Of a stretch of 35,460 nt of DNA, positions 23,712-32,481 are shown piece by piece. The DNA lies in assembly GCA_949077355.1 (NCBI GenBank), contig CARUQW010000001.1, positions 33,209 through 68,668 of the forward strand, written 5' to 3'. The DNA is from an uncultured Clostridia bacterium. GTDB lineage: Bacteria > Bacillota > Clostridia > TANB77 > CAG-508. Both the position numbers and the translations under genes were made by a program. Below the pieces are notes generated by a model. That model saw only the letters and a list, made by a program, of their open reading frames with translations. It was not told the DNA's origin and searched no databases. Numbering within the stretch: the first letter of the stretch is position 1; each line of letters opens with the position of its first letter.

Positions 23712-25349
23712 TTAAAAAATTAATAGTTTTTTATTTAATTCTTCCAAAGTTGTATAACCATCAATAACCTTTTTAATTCCATCAATTAATAATGGTTTGT
23801 AGGATTGTTCTAATGCTAGCTTTCTTATCTCTAAACTTGATTTTCCACTCATAATCGCTTCTTTAATCTCATCGGTTACATCTAGTACCTCAAAAACACC
23901 AATTCTGTCATAATATCCTGTGTTATTACAATATTTACATCCTGGTGTATCATAGGTGGTTCCACTTAAATCAAAATCAATATGATATTTTTCACCAATA
24001 GCTGTCATTAATTTCTTTTCTTCACTATTAAATTTTCTTTCTTTCTTACATTTTGGGCATATTTTTCTTACCAATCTTTGTGAAATAGCAGTAGCTAGTG
24101 TACTTGAAATATCATAATCAGAAAGTCCCATTTTTCTCAATCTTGTAATAACTTCTACACTATCAATGGTGTGAATGGTAGATAAAACATAATGTCCTGT
24201 TTGCCCTGCTTGAATGGCAATTTCTCCTGTTTCTGTATCTCTTATTTCTCCTACTAATACAATATCAGGGTCTTGTCTTAATACCGTTCTCAAAGAACCT
24301 GAAAAAGATGATTTGGCATCTACTTCAATTTGATTTAATCCAGGAATTCTAATTTCTACTGGGTCCTCAATTGTTGTTATATTAATTTCAGGACTATTTA
24401 GATAATCCATGATACTATATAATGTTGTTGTTTTACCTTCACCCGTTGGTGCTGCTATAATGGTTATACTATTTTTCTTATGAATACTTCTTCTTAAGTT
24501 TTCCTCTGTTCCAGGAAATCCTAATTCAAATATATTTTTAATATTAGCATTTTTCTTTAATAATCTTAAAACAAATTTTTCTCCATATACATTTGGTTGA
24601 GAAGATACACGTATGTTATAATCTTCGTATAGCAAAATTCTACCATCTTGTGACTCTTGTTTTTCTTGATGCATATTAGAAATCGCTTTTAGTCTTCCAA
24701 TAATTTGTGGTTGTTTTTCTTTTTTGATTTTAGCTGCTGTAAACAATTCACCATCAATTCTATATCTTACTCTTACTTGATCTGCCATTGGCTCAATATG
24801 GATATCACTTGCTCTTCTTGTAATTCCTGTTTTTATAATACTATCTACTAATCCAATTGCTGTATCATTATTATCAGAGTGAACATTGAAGTCTGCTGTC
24901 ACTTCCCCTTCCATTGATTTTAGAATTCGGTCAATATCACTTTCAAAAGTAATATAACTTTCCATTACTAATCCTTTGTTTAGTAATAATAATCGAACCG
25001 TATTCATATTTTTATTATTTACGGTATTGGCAAAACATACTTTAATTTTTCCTGAACTTACTTCAAAAGGAACTACTTTATTTTTTTTCGCTACATCCAA
25101 AGAAAAATAGTCAGTTAACCTTGCTTTTATGGTATCTGCCGTCAAAAGAATTCCTTTTTCTCCTATAATGTTTCCTATTGCTTCGATTAATGTATTAGGA
25201 TTACATACTTTTAATTGATATAAAATGTCTCCCAATTTTTTATCAGGGTGTTCTCTTTGATATTGTAATGCATTTTCAATATCTTCTTCTTTTACAATTC
25301 CTCTTTTTACTAATTCTACTCCTATTGGTTGTCTCTTTTTCGCATCCAT
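23712..25349 (-). CDS. pilB: Pilus extension ATPase PilB
   Basis: A 545-residue PilB/GspE assembly ATPase. An MshEN-type N-terminal domain (about 1-140) is followed by the catalytic part: ASDIHIEPM, Walker A PTGEGKTT at about 301-308, Asp box TIEDPVEIRIPGLNQIEV, Walker B DIVLVGEIRD at 362-371, and His box GHYVLSTIHT. The zinc tetracysteine is present (CPKC at 432-435 and CKYC near 472). The Walker loop has GEGKT where GSGKT is commoner. In other bacteria the MshEN domain can bind cyclic di-GMP. GGAAGG precedes ATG 25349. Confidence 0.94.
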   Translation of the reverse strand: MDAKKRQPIGVELVKRGIVKEEDIENALQYQREHPDKKLGDILYQLKVCNPNTLIEAIGNIIGEKGILLTADTIKARLTDYFSLDVAKKNKVVPFEVSSGKIKVCFANTVNNKNMNTVRLLLLNKGLVMESYITFESDIDRILKSMEGEVTADFNVHSDNNDTAIGLVDSIIKTGITRRASDIHIEPMADQVRVRYRIDGELFTAAKIKKEKQPQIIGRLKAISNMHQEKQESQDGRILLYEDYNIRVSSQPNVYGEKFVLRLLKKNANIKNIFELGFPGTEENLRRSIHKKNSITIIAAPTGEGKTTTLYSIMDYLNSPEINITTIEDPVEIRIPGLNQIEVDAKSSFSGSLRTVLRQDPDIVLVGEIRDTETGEIAIQAGQTGHYVLSTIHTIDSVEVITRLRKMGLSDYDISSTLATAISQRLVRKICPKCKKERKFNSEEKKLMTAIGEKYHIDFDLSGTTYDTPGCKYCNNTGYYDRIGVFEVLDVTDEIKEAIMSGKSSLEIRKLALEQSYKPLLIDGIKKVIDGYTTLEELNKKLLIF

Positions 25350-25439
25350 CTTATATCCTTCCTTTCTTTTGTATTATCTACTTTATTATACTATAAATTT
25401 ACTTTATTTTGTTGTTTTTTATGGAATTACATAAATTTA

Positions 25440-25871
25440 CTAATTTGTTAAAGTAAAGTCTGTATTTTTTTGTTCATTTTCCGCAGAATCTACCATTTTG
25501 ATGGTAACACTAATTACCTCTTTTCCATTTTTTACTTTTCGTTCAAATTTGCAGTTTTCTACTTCACTTGCTATTTTCACTTTGTTTCGATAGATTGCTT
25601 TATTTTCTGGTACATAAGTATATTGTGTTGTGTTATCAAATACTACATAATGTTCTTGACAATCTAATATCTTTAGATTAGAATGATTTACTTCGTCTGC
25701 AAAAAAGCTATTAAATTTTGTATATTCTGCTAATGGATTAATCCTATTCGCTAAAGAATGAGCATCTTTATAAAAATACGTACTTATAATTGCTATTGTT
25801 GATACTACAATTGTCATAACAATGATATAAATTGTTAATGAAATAAGAGTGATTCCTTTTTCTTGTTTCAT
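25440..25871 (-). CDS. Minor type IV pilin-like protein
   Basis: A 143-residue protein with a class III prepilin leader: a short positive N-terminus MKQEKG, then ITLISLTIYIIVMTIVVSTI as the hydrophobic helix. Cleavage would follow the Gly. Position +5 is Ser, not the usual Glu. The globular part (residues about 35-143) is beta-rich and has two Cys in it (DCQEH and ENCKF) that could form a disulfide. The start is ATG 25871, one base after the stop of the preceding pilin gene, with AAAGGAG 7 bases upstream inside that gene, so the two are translationally coupled. Confidence 0.8.
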   Translation of the reverse strand: MKQEKGITLISLTIYIIVMTIVVSTIAIISTYFYKDAHSLANRINPLAEYTKFNSFFADEVNHSNLKILDCQEHYVVFDNTTQYTYVPENKAIYRNKVKIASEVENCKFERKVKNGKEVISVTIKMVDSAENEQKNTDFTLTN

Positions 25872-25872
25872 G

Positions 25873-26298
25873 CTAATTCTCCTTTGCAAAAATTGTAGAA
25901 AGTTCTACGGTTTGTGTTTTTCCATTCCATACATATTGAATCTGCACAGTTGCTTTCTTAACAAGCCCTGCTGTTTTTCCTGTTTTTTTATCGGCATAAT
26001 CTTCAATTACAACTCTTTTGTAATATCCTTTATTATCTGGCAATTCTTGTAATTTGCTATATTCGCTGTTTCCATTATTGATACTAATATCTTTTATTTC
26101 TTCAAAATTTAATTCATTTTTTAAATTTTCAATTTCTTCTACCGCTATTGTAGTTGCTTCTGAGCGGATTGCCACTTCTCGCATAGAACTATTAAATCCA
26201 TGTGACAAGACAGCAACAACTGATATAAATATAAATATTACAATGACAGATGTTGCGATATCAATTCCAGCATACCCTTTTTCACTTTTTACATTCAT
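25873..26298 (-). CDS. Minor type IV pilin-like protein (PilV-type)
   Basis: A 141-residue pilin-like protein. The leader MNVKSEKG is followed by YAGIDIATSVIVIFIFISVV, with Asp rather than Glu at +5. The globular domain follows a helix with EATTIAVEEIENLKNEL, a pattern common in PilV/GspI-type minor pilins. The start is ATG 26298, 10 bases after the GGAG site; a TTG at 26307 is too close to that site. It lies between the broken peptidase gene and the second minor pilin gene and shares their transcript. Confidence 0.78.
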   Translation of the reverse strand: MNVKSEKGYAGIDIATSVIVIFIFISVVAVLSHGFNSSMREVAIRSEATTIAVEEIENLKNELNFEEIKDISINNGNSEYSKLQELPDNKGYYKRVVIEDYADKKTGKTAGLVKKATVQIQYVWNGKTQTVELSTIFAKEN

Positions 26299-26303
26299 AT
26301 ATT

Positions 26304-27123
26304 TCAAACTCCTCTGTAATTAGTAACAAATAAAACAAGTATTAACATTAAAATATTGAAAATTCCTAAGAAGAATCCAATACTTAATGAATTGTTAATG
26401 ATTCCATCTGTTTTTTTACTTTTCCTTTTTCTTAGTTTGATTTTTTCCATCAATAAATAGAAGAAAATAGCCAATAAGGTAAATATAATGGCATTTTGTG
26501 TTATATATTCTCCTGTAAAAATTACCATAGTAATAAGATTTAATAAAATTCCTGTTACATAACTGTTTTTTGCATATTTTTTTAAAGTTATAGTATCCAA
26601 TATTAAAACAATTATGTAAAAAGTTAAATATATACCATATCTATATATATTAGCTTGTTCTACTATGCATAGATATAACATATACATAATAGATATTACA
26701 ATTCCATAAATCGATACTAATTTATCAATCTTTCTATTTTCTTTATCAATTCCTGCCATTAAAATAATATAAGTAATATAAAGAATAATGAAACAAAATT
26801 GTGCTATACTTGTCACACTCAATGTATTGAAATTGAATTTCATTAAAATCGCAAGTGAAACAAATAGTATACCAGAAAGTGTTTCTAAAATTAGATATCT
26901 TGGTCTTATTTTATCTTTGCAATATCTACATTTTCCTCTTAAAAATAAGTAACTTACTATTGGAAGCAAGTCTAAAAAACCTAATTTATGATTACAATTA
27001 GGGCAATAAGAATGGGTATGTACAATATCTTGTCTTTTCGGAATTCGATAAACAGCTAATGTATAAAAGCTTCCAAATAGTGTTCCGAATTATAAATATT
27101 AATAGGTAAAATATTAGGTTCAT
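26304..27123 (-). pseudogene. pilD: Prepilin peptidase PilD with an apparent +1 frameshift
   Basis: The gene starts at ATG 27123 after AAGGAAG and reads MNLIFYLLIFII. After one extra base (C on the minus strand, about 27087) the family sequence continues as GTLFGSFYTLAVYRIPKRQ, then SYCPNCNHKLGF, LLPIVSYLFLRGKCRYCKDK and RPRYLILETLSG to the stop at 26304. The tetracysteine zinc motif and the first catalytic Asp (MAGIDKENRKID) are present. The second GxGD motif of A24 peptidases is not visible: the corresponding region reads LILDTITLKKYAK. The enzyme would cleave and methylate the pilins. Either the gene is dead, or the extra base is an assembly error, or the frame is corrected during expression. 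Confidence 0.82.
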
Positions 27124-27151
27124 GTTTCTTCCTTTTTTCTTATTTTTAATT

Positions 27152-27184
27152 TTAGCCATACACACTTTGTGTGCGTATGGCTAT
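27152..27184. other. Perfect hairpin after the major pilin gene
   Basis: TAGCCATACACAC and GTGTGCGTATGGCTA pair around a TTT loop. No U-run follows on the minus strand, so this is more likely an mRNA 3'-end or processing hairpin stabilising the pilin message than a strong terminator. It separates pilA from the low-abundance peptidase and minor pilin genes. Confidence 0.7.
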
Positions 27185-27211
27185 ATTTGTTTAATTTATT
27201 TACTTAAACTA

Positions 27212-27640
27212 TTATTGTTCTACTATTACTACTGAACTGATATCTACACCAATAGCTGTATCATCAGTGTCACTTGTTGGTAAAAAGCTATAAGTTACTT
27301 TATAAGTTTTTTCACCAATTTTGTAAGTCATTCCATCTGTTGTTGCTGTAGCATCTGATGCAGCATTATCTTTTTTGATTTGTGCTGCAATACCTGAATA
27401 ATCCATTTCTGGTGCAGTACTTACAGTAGGGTCTACTCTATCAGCCATGATTGTAGAAGATGCTAAACTTAAAGCTTCTTTAATTTCAGCTTCTTTTGTT
27501 TTTGTTGTAGCTGTAGTAGCTTTTGTTAAGATACCATTTTGACCTGTTAACATAGCAATTGACACCCCAGCTAAAATTAATAATACAATGATTGTAATTA
27601 CTAATGCAATTAAAGTAATACCTTTTTGATTTTTCATCAT
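27212..27640 (-). CDS. pilA: Major type IV pilin-like protein
   Basis: A 142-residue prepilin: MMKNQKG leader, cleavage expected after Gly, then ITLIALVITIIVLLILAGVS. Position +5 is Ala, not Glu. The IAMLTGQNGILTKA helix extension is typical of Clostridial pilins of this kind. The C-terminal domain is Thr/Ser/Asp-rich and has no Cys, so there is no disulfide loop. AGGAGG lies 9 bases before ATG 27640. It is likely the main subunit because of its length, position and the hairpin after it; this is inference, as two other pilins lie downstream. Confidence 0.82.
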   Translation of the reverse strand: MMKNQKGITLIALVITIIVLLILAGVSIAMLTGQNGILTKATTATTKTKEAEIKEALSLASSTIMADRVDPTVSTAPEMDYSGIAAQIKKDNAASDATATTDGMTYKIGEKTYKVTYSFLPTSDTDDTAIGVDISSVVIVEQ

Positions 27641-27720
27641 GTTTCTTTTCCTCCTTTTCTTTTGATTTATAAAATATATTGATTTATATGAATGTACTTC
27701 ATATAACGTTAATAACTTGA

Positions 27721-28182
27721 TTATTTTGTACCTTTGTCTTTAAATAAACGTCCTCCTGAAGTGTTACCTTCATTTGCTGTTGTTGTATTTTTTTCAGAGT
27801 TTCCATTTTGTGTTCCTGAATTTGAATTGTTAGCATTGCTATTACCATTTTCTCCTGCTGTTGTATTTCCTTCATTTGTTTTATTTTCTGTTGTTTCATA
27901 AGTAGAAAATGGGTCTGCTTTTCCTGGCTTATAATCTTGTATTCTTTTATAGTTATTTAAGTCATTTGAATCTACTTCATAAGTCATGATAATTTCTTCT
28001 TTATCTATGTTTTCACTTTGAGCTAGCTCTTCTTTTACATTATCTGGTGTTCGATAAGACACTGGATTTGGTAAAGTTTTTGCCATGGGAACATATTCGT
28101 ATAATAAAATTCCTAATAGCAATATGATAGCTAAACATAACAATAGTGAAATAATTAATTCCTTTATAACTTTTTTAGCCAT
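27721..28182 (-). CDS. Small membrane protein in the PilP position of the pilus operon
   Basis: A 153-residue protein with one N-terminal membrane span (about 8-30), then a short extracytoplasmic domain and a C-terminal 55-residue Asn/Ser/Thr/Gly-rich tail. The sequence GKADPFSTYE resembles the (R/K)DPF motif of PilP lipoproteins. Its place straight after the PilO-like gene is also that of PilP. There is no lipobox, and a Gram-positive cell has no secretin to bind, so it may be a platform component specific to this lineage. The assignment rests on position and one motif. Confidence 0.6.
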   Translation of the reverse strand: MAKKVIKELIISLLLCLAIILLLGILLYEYVPMAKTLPNPVSYRTPDNVKEELAQSENIDKEEIIMTYEVDSNDLNNYKRIQDYKPGKADPFSTYETTENKTNEGNTTAGENGNSNANNSNSGTQNGNSEKNTTTANEGNTSGGRLFKDKGTK

Positions 28183-28202
28183 TGTTTACTCCTTTAATTT
28201 TT

Positions 28203-28979
28203 TTATTGCATTGAATTGGTATCGCTCATTGTGCCAATTGTATTGGTACTGTTTTGTTCTGTGTTAGGGCTCATACTGTTGTTTGTTGTATTCGTATCTG
28301 TTGTGGTATTGTTTTCTGTACCACCCATACTATTACTTGTATTTGGTGTATTTCCCATATCAGCTGCTGTCATTTGATTGCTTGAACTATTTATGCTACT
28401 TCCTGATATTTCCTTAATTGCTATTTCTTTACAAGTAAATAATGCTTGTACACCACTTCCTGTTGGCGTCATTTTAAATTCTTCTATTTTAAATCCTAAT
28501 GTACTATCATTTTCAATGTCTGATATATAATCTGTAATTCCAACATAGCTTCCACTTACTGTGAATTTTAGATTATAACTACCAGAAGTGTTTCCTTGCA
28601 CAATCTCCAATTTTACTGTTATTCCTTCACTGGTTGCATAATTTCCAAGTTTAACCCATAAAGTTTCTATTTCATATCTTTGAATTTGTGTTGCTGCTTG
28701 TATATCTCCTTGGTCACTAACAGCTGTCATTTCTTCATATTCTTTTTTTGTTTTTTCTAAATTCTTACTACTTTCTTGTACTGTGTTGATTGCTTGTTTG
28801 AAATCTTTTTCTGCTAGCTTGCTGGCTTCTTGTATTTTTCCATCTAATTCTAGATTTTTATCTCTTATTCCCATGTAACTAAGAACTTCTATTCCTTCTG
28901 CTTCCACTCCTGTTGTTACAATAAATACCGAAAGTGCTACTAATAGTACAATTAAAATTAGCATTAATAATTTTTTCAT
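28203..28979 (-). CDS. pilO: PilO-like pilus assembly protein with a low-complexity tail
   Basis: A 258-residue bitopic protein: N-terminal membrane span (about 3-24), a coiled coil (about 40-85, rich in Lys/Glu, KNLEKTKKEYEEM), and a ferredoxin-like domain with YNLKFTVSGSYVGITDYISD, the PilO pattern. The last ~65 residues are almost only Asn, Ser, Thr, Gly and Met. PilO pairs with PilN in the inner-membrane alignment complex. The start ATG at 28979 overlaps the end of the preceding pilM-pilN gene by four bases, showing translational coupling. Confidence 0.8.
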   Translation of the reverse strand: MKKLLMLILIVLLVALSVFIVTTGVEAEGIEVLSYMGIRDKNLELDGKIQEASKLAEKDFKQAINTVQESSKNLEKTKKEYEEMTAVSDQGDIQAATQIQRYEIETLWVKLGNYATSEGITVKLEIVQGNTSGSYNLKFTVSGSYVGITDYISDIENDSTLGFKIEEFKMTPTGSGVQALFTCKEIAIKEISGSSINSSSNQMTAADMGNTPNTSNSMGGTENNTTTDTNTTNNSMSPNTEQNSTNTIGTMSDTNSMQ

Positions 28980-30604
28980 GGTAAATCTCCTTCTATTTTA
29001 ATACTAACCACATTATTGTCTTTTTCACCTGCTGTTGAAATTACATTGGTTAAAATAACATCGGTTTTCATTTTTGCTACCAAATATCCTAATTGTTCAT
29101 ATTTATCTGAACGCGCATTGATAACAACATGCTTTGTTGTTGTATTTTCAATTGACATTAGTTGAACATTTTCAGGTATAATCGACATGATTTGATTTAG
29201 CAAGTTAGGAATAGCATTTCTTGTTTTATTTCTATCTGTTATGATATTATTCATTTCTTCTAAGTTTTTCATCATGTTTGTATAATCATTAATTTTTGTA
29301 TTGATTTTGTCATTGTCTCCCATAGCTGTTGCTATTTGCCTTGAAGTTGCTGTAATGGAATCTTCTGCCTCATTTCTTTTTATTTTAATTTGATTTGCTA
29401 ATAAAGCAGAAAATGTAGAATAAATTACTACCAATAAAATTAATCCTATTATGATTCGTACTAAACTTGTTTCTGTCTTATCAAATGGTTGTCCTAAATC
29501 CCATGTAAATATACCACCTAAGTTTTTCTTTTCCTTTTCTGTTTTTTCTGGATTGATATCTATTTTTAACCAATTTGGAATTTTATCTGCAAAGATTTGA
29601 TTTTTAAAGTTCATTCCAGGAATTCCTTCTCCTACTCCCATCATAGCCAATGAAATAGCAGAATTCACTTCAATATAATCTTTGATACTAATATCGCCTG
29701 CTGTTGTTGGAATAAAATATGGTTTTAGTATTTCACAATCAATGTTTTCAAGGTACTCTTGGAAATATAAATCAATATTGTTAATTAATGCTGATGTTCC
29801 TGTTAGATAAACTTTTTTAATTTTATCTCCATTTTCTCGAATAATATTTCTTACCTTACCTACAATGGTATATAGGGTTGGCATAATATCTTCTAAATAA
29901 GTAGATTGTTCTACTTGTAGTTCTTTTCCTTCTGATGTGTATATGGTTGTATTTTTGCAAATTTCGTAGGATTTCAAATAAGAATTTTCTCTTCGGTTGA
30001 TTTTTGTTAAAAAGTCCCTACTTCCTTCTTCTATTTTATCAATATTGTAAATTTTAGCATCCAATATTGTTGTTACTGTTGTTGTATCTTCTATATTGAC
30101 AATAACAGCATTTTCATATTTGTCTACATCAATTAAATTTGGAATAGCCATTGATATTGGAGAGATATTAGATAATTTATAGCCATCGATTTGTTGCATT
30201 TGCTTGTTTAATTCTATTTTGTTGTCTGCTACATGAATCACTCTTATTTTTTCTTTTTCATCTTGTTTTCCTACAATCGCATATCTAGTTTCAAATACAT
30301 TTGGATTGTATCCTTTTTCAGCACAATAAGATTCAAATTCTGTTTTTATCGCCTTTTGTAAATCATTTTTTGTTAATAACGCAAACATATCAAAATAGTT
30401 ATACATTTCTTCTGTTAAATTGATGCTTATTGGCGTTTTTTGACTGTAAGTTTCTTGAATTACTTGTTCAATTGCTTCCCCTACTTTGTCATAAAATTTA
30501 ATTCCAAATGCTTCTACTTTGATTTTGTCATGGTCTTTTGAAACCTTTGCATATTTAATTAAATGTTCTTCAATATATAGCCCTAGGCAACTTGAATTCG
30601 CCAT
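28976..30604 (-). CDS. pilM: PilM-PilN fusion protein
   Basis: A 542-residue protein. Residues 1-320 form an actin-like PilM domain (GLYIEEHLIKYAKV phosphate loop, AVIVNIEDTTTVTTI, KKVYLTGTSALINNID adenosine motif). A linker near 345-380 follows (TWDLGQPFD), then a single span (about 381-402), then a PilN-like coiled coil (405-455) and periplasmic-type domain ending in NVVSIKIEGDLP. In most bacteria PilM and PilN are separate proteins that bind through the PilN N-terminus; here they are covalently joined with the same membrane topology. GGAGAG lies before ATG 30604. It is the first gene of the pilus operon. Confidence 0.85.
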   Translation of the reverse strand: MANSSCLGLYIEEHLIKYAKVSKDHDKIKVEAFGIKFYDKVGEAIEQVIQETYSQKTPISINLTEEMYNYFDMFALLTKNDLQKAIKTEFESYCAEKGYNPNVFETRYAIVGKQDEKEKIRVIHVADNKIELNKQMQQIDGYKLSNISPISMAIPNLIDVDKYENAVIVNIEDTTTVTTILDAKIYNIDKIEEGSRDFLTKINRRENSYLKSYEICKNTTIYTSEGKELQVEQSTYLEDIMPTLYTIVGKVRNIIRENGDKIKKVYLTGTSALINNIDLYFQEYLENIDCEILKPYFIPTTAGDISIKDYIEVNSAISLAMMGVGEGIPGMNFKNQIFADKIPNWLKIDINPEKTEKEKKNLGGIFTWDLGQPFDKTETSLVRIIIGLILLVVIYSTFSALLANQIKIKRNEAEDSITATSRQIATAMGDNDKINTKINDYTNMMKNLEEMNNIITDRNKTRNAIPNLLNQIMSIIPENVQLMSIENTTTKHVVINARSDKYEQLGYLVAKMKTDVILTNVISTAGEKDNNVVSIKIEGDLP

Positions 30605-30698
30605 CGTTCTCTCCTTTTTTAATTGATATATTTTTATTTTCTACAAATTCACAAAATTCATACTTGAATATTTTACACATTTCTTCAAATATATTTAT

Positions 30699-30726
30699 AT
30701 TTTATCTTTATTTTCCAAAAAGTCAA
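30699..30726 (-). promoter_or_regulatory. Sigma-A promoter of the type IV pilus operon
   Basis: On the minus strand, TTGACT (30721-30726), 16 bases, then TAAAAT (30699-30704). It lies about 95 bases before pilM-pilN, so the transcript has a leader with no obvious structure. No terminator is evident between rsmB and this promoter, so some readthrough from rsmB is possible. Confidence 0.75.
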
Positions 30727-30770
30727 TAGGTTTAATATACTTGTAATAAAAACGTAACATTTTTGTAACA

Positions 30771-32138
30771 CTATACTTTCGTCTGTTTTTTTAATTTACA
30801 AATAAAAAATCCATCTGTATTTTTATTTTGATATACTTGTATATATTTCTCTTTTTCGACAAATTTTTTAAAAAACTTTTCCTTAATATTATTTATTTCT
30901 TCGATTTCAAAATTTTTATTATTTTTTAAAAAATTATGAATGATATTTTGATTTTCCTCTTTTAATATACTACAAGTGGAATAAACTAATTCTCCTCCCA
31001 CTTTTAAATATTTAGAACAAGTTTCTAATATCGCTTCTTGTATTTCCGTAATTTCTTTTATATCTTCTTTTTTTCTTTTCCATTTGATATCTGGTTTTCT
31101 TTTTAATACGCCAATTCCTAGGCATGGTACATCGAGCAAAATTTTGTCGAATTTTTCCGCATACTTTTCTTCATATATGGTTGCATCTTTTACTTCTGTT
31201 TCTATTATATTTATCCCCAATCTTTCAGCTGCCCTATCTACTAACTTCACTCTATGTTCATGCAAATCCCAAGCTACAATTTTTCCTTGATTTTTCATCC
31301 TTTCTGCTAAATAAGTTGTTTTTCCTCCAGGACTACTGCAAGCATCCAATACTTTTTCACTTGGTTGTGGATTTAAAATCACAGGAATTAATCCTGCTGC
31401 CTCATCTTGGACAGTAAATTTTCCTTCTTGAAAACTTTTTCTTCCTTCTATATTTTTAGCACCTTCCAATAATAGAAAATTTTCTAAATCAGCTTTCTTA
31501 ACCTTTATCTTTTCTTTTTCTTCTAATTCTTTTATTAAATTCTCTTGGTCTGTTTTTAAGGTATTTACTCGAATGCAAAATTTCGGTTTCAAATTAGAGT
31601 CTTGGCAAATTTTTGTTACTTCTTCCAGTGTTTTTTCTTTTCGTAATTCTTCTACAATCCATTCTGGCATAGAAGTAGTTTTTGAAATTCTTTCTATATC
31701 ATTTTCAATTTCAAATAAATTATCATAATCCTCTTTCTGTACTTTTCTTAAAATGGCATTTACAAAATTGCTACTTGCTTTATGTCCATATCGTTTTGCT
31801 AGATTAACCCCTTCATTTACAGCTGCTGATTTTGGCACTTTATCTAAAAATAAAATCTGATAAATGCTCATTCTTAAAATATTTAAAATCCAAGGTGAAA
31901 TCTTTTTAATGCGAATCTTCGAATATTTCTTTATCACTTCATCAATTGTTAACTTCCAAGAAACTGTACCATAAACAATTTCCGAAATAAAACTAATATC
32001 TTTTGCTTTTATTTCTTGCTTTTCTGTTGTTCTCCTTACTCCCTTCAAAGCTTCATCCAATGCAATATTGGAATAAGCTCCATTTTTCTCAATATCATAT
32101 AGAACTTTCAACGCTATTTCTCTTGGTTTATCAATCAT
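30771..32138 (-). CDS. rsmB: 16S rRNA m5C967 methyltransferase RsmB
   Basis: A 455-residue rRNA cytosine-5 methyltransferase. An N-terminal NusB-like RNA-binding domain (about 1-140; REIALKVLYDIEKNGAYSN) is followed by a SAM-dependent catalytic domain: LDACSSPGGKTTYLAERM binds SAM, DVPCLGIGVLKRKPDIKW holds the release cysteine, and YSTCSILKEENQNI the second cysteine of the family. The start is ATG 32138, with AGGAGG 6 bases before it; the longer in-frame start at 32189 lies upstream of the promoter -10 and is rejected. It is transcribed towards the pilus operon and divergently from the dodecin/spoVA genes. Confidence 0.94.
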   Translation of the reverse strand: MIDKPREIALKVLYDIEKNGAYSNIALDEALKGVRRTTEKQEIKAKDISFISEIVYGTVSWKLTIDEVIKKYSKIRIKKISPWILNILRMSIYQILFLDKVPKSAAVNEGVNLAKRYGHKASSNFVNAILRKVQKEDYDNLFEIENDIERISKTTSMPEWIVEELRKEKTLEEVTKICQDSNLKPKFCIRVNTLKTDQENLIKELEEKEKIKVKKADLENFLLLEGAKNIEGRKSFQEGKFTVQDEAAGLIPVILNPQPSEKVLDACSSPGGKTTYLAERMKNQGKIVAWDLHEHRVKLVDRAAERLGINIIETEVKDATIYEEKYAEKFDKILLDVPCLGIGVLKRKPDIKWKRKKEDIKEITEIQEAILETCSKYLKVGGELVYSTCSILKEENQNIIHNFLKNNKNFEIEEINNIKEKFFKKFVEKEKYIQVYQNKNTDGFFICKLKKQTKV

Positions 32139-32157
32139 CTTTTTCCTCCTAGAAGGG

Positions 32158-32186
32158 ATTATATAATTTCTAAATAAAAATTTCCA
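32158..32186 (-). promoter_or_regulatory. Probable promoter of rsmB
   Basis: On the minus strand, a perfect TATAAT (32158-32163) with a weak -35 TGGAAA (32181-32186) at 17 bases. It lies about 20 bases ahead of the chosen start codon. Confidence 0.5.
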
Positions 32187-32252
32187 CACATTTTGTATAT
32201 TTTTTCTAAATTTCGGAAAAGATACCTATAAAAGATTTTTGGGAGGTTAATT

Positions 32253-32471
32253 ATGGATATAAAAAAACATTTAATCATAACAGGTAATTCTACTGTTTCT
32301 TGGAAAGACGCCATTGTAAAAGCAATTGCAGAAGCATCCAAGACAATTGATTATTTATCAGAAGTAAAAATTTTAGAGCAAAGAGCCAGTATTGATGGCG
32401 ATAAAATTATTGAATATTTTGTTGACTTAGATATTAGTTTCATTCTTGATTTAGATAGAAAAAAAAATTAA
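32253..32471 (+). CDS. Dodecin-like flavin-binding protein
   Basis: A 72-residue protein matching the dodecin fold: a strand KKHLIITGNSTVSW, a helix KDAIVKAIAEASKTI, then two strands ending EYFVDLDISFILDLD. The SW-x-D-A pattern (Trp17) and A-x-x-EASKTI are family hallmarks; dodecins form hollow dodecamers that store flavin or CoA. GGGAGG lies 5 bases before the ATG. It precedes spoVAC by 10 bases, so it is in the spoVA transcript and may be made late in the forespore. No confident sigma-G promoter could be placed: TGTATA occurs at about 32194 without a well-spaced partner. Confidence 0.8.
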   Translation: MDIKKHLIITGNSTVSWKDAIVKAIAEASKTIDYLSEVKILEQRASIDGDKIIEYFVDLDISFILDLDRKKN

Positions 32472-32481
32472 GGAGGTATAT

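Noticed and set aside
26304..26969. A shorter, complete 221-residue membrane protein starting at MLPIVSYLF
   Set aside because: The start would cut through the zinc tetracysteine motif of prepilin peptidase, whose first half is found in the adjacent frame with a start codon and ribosome site at 27123.
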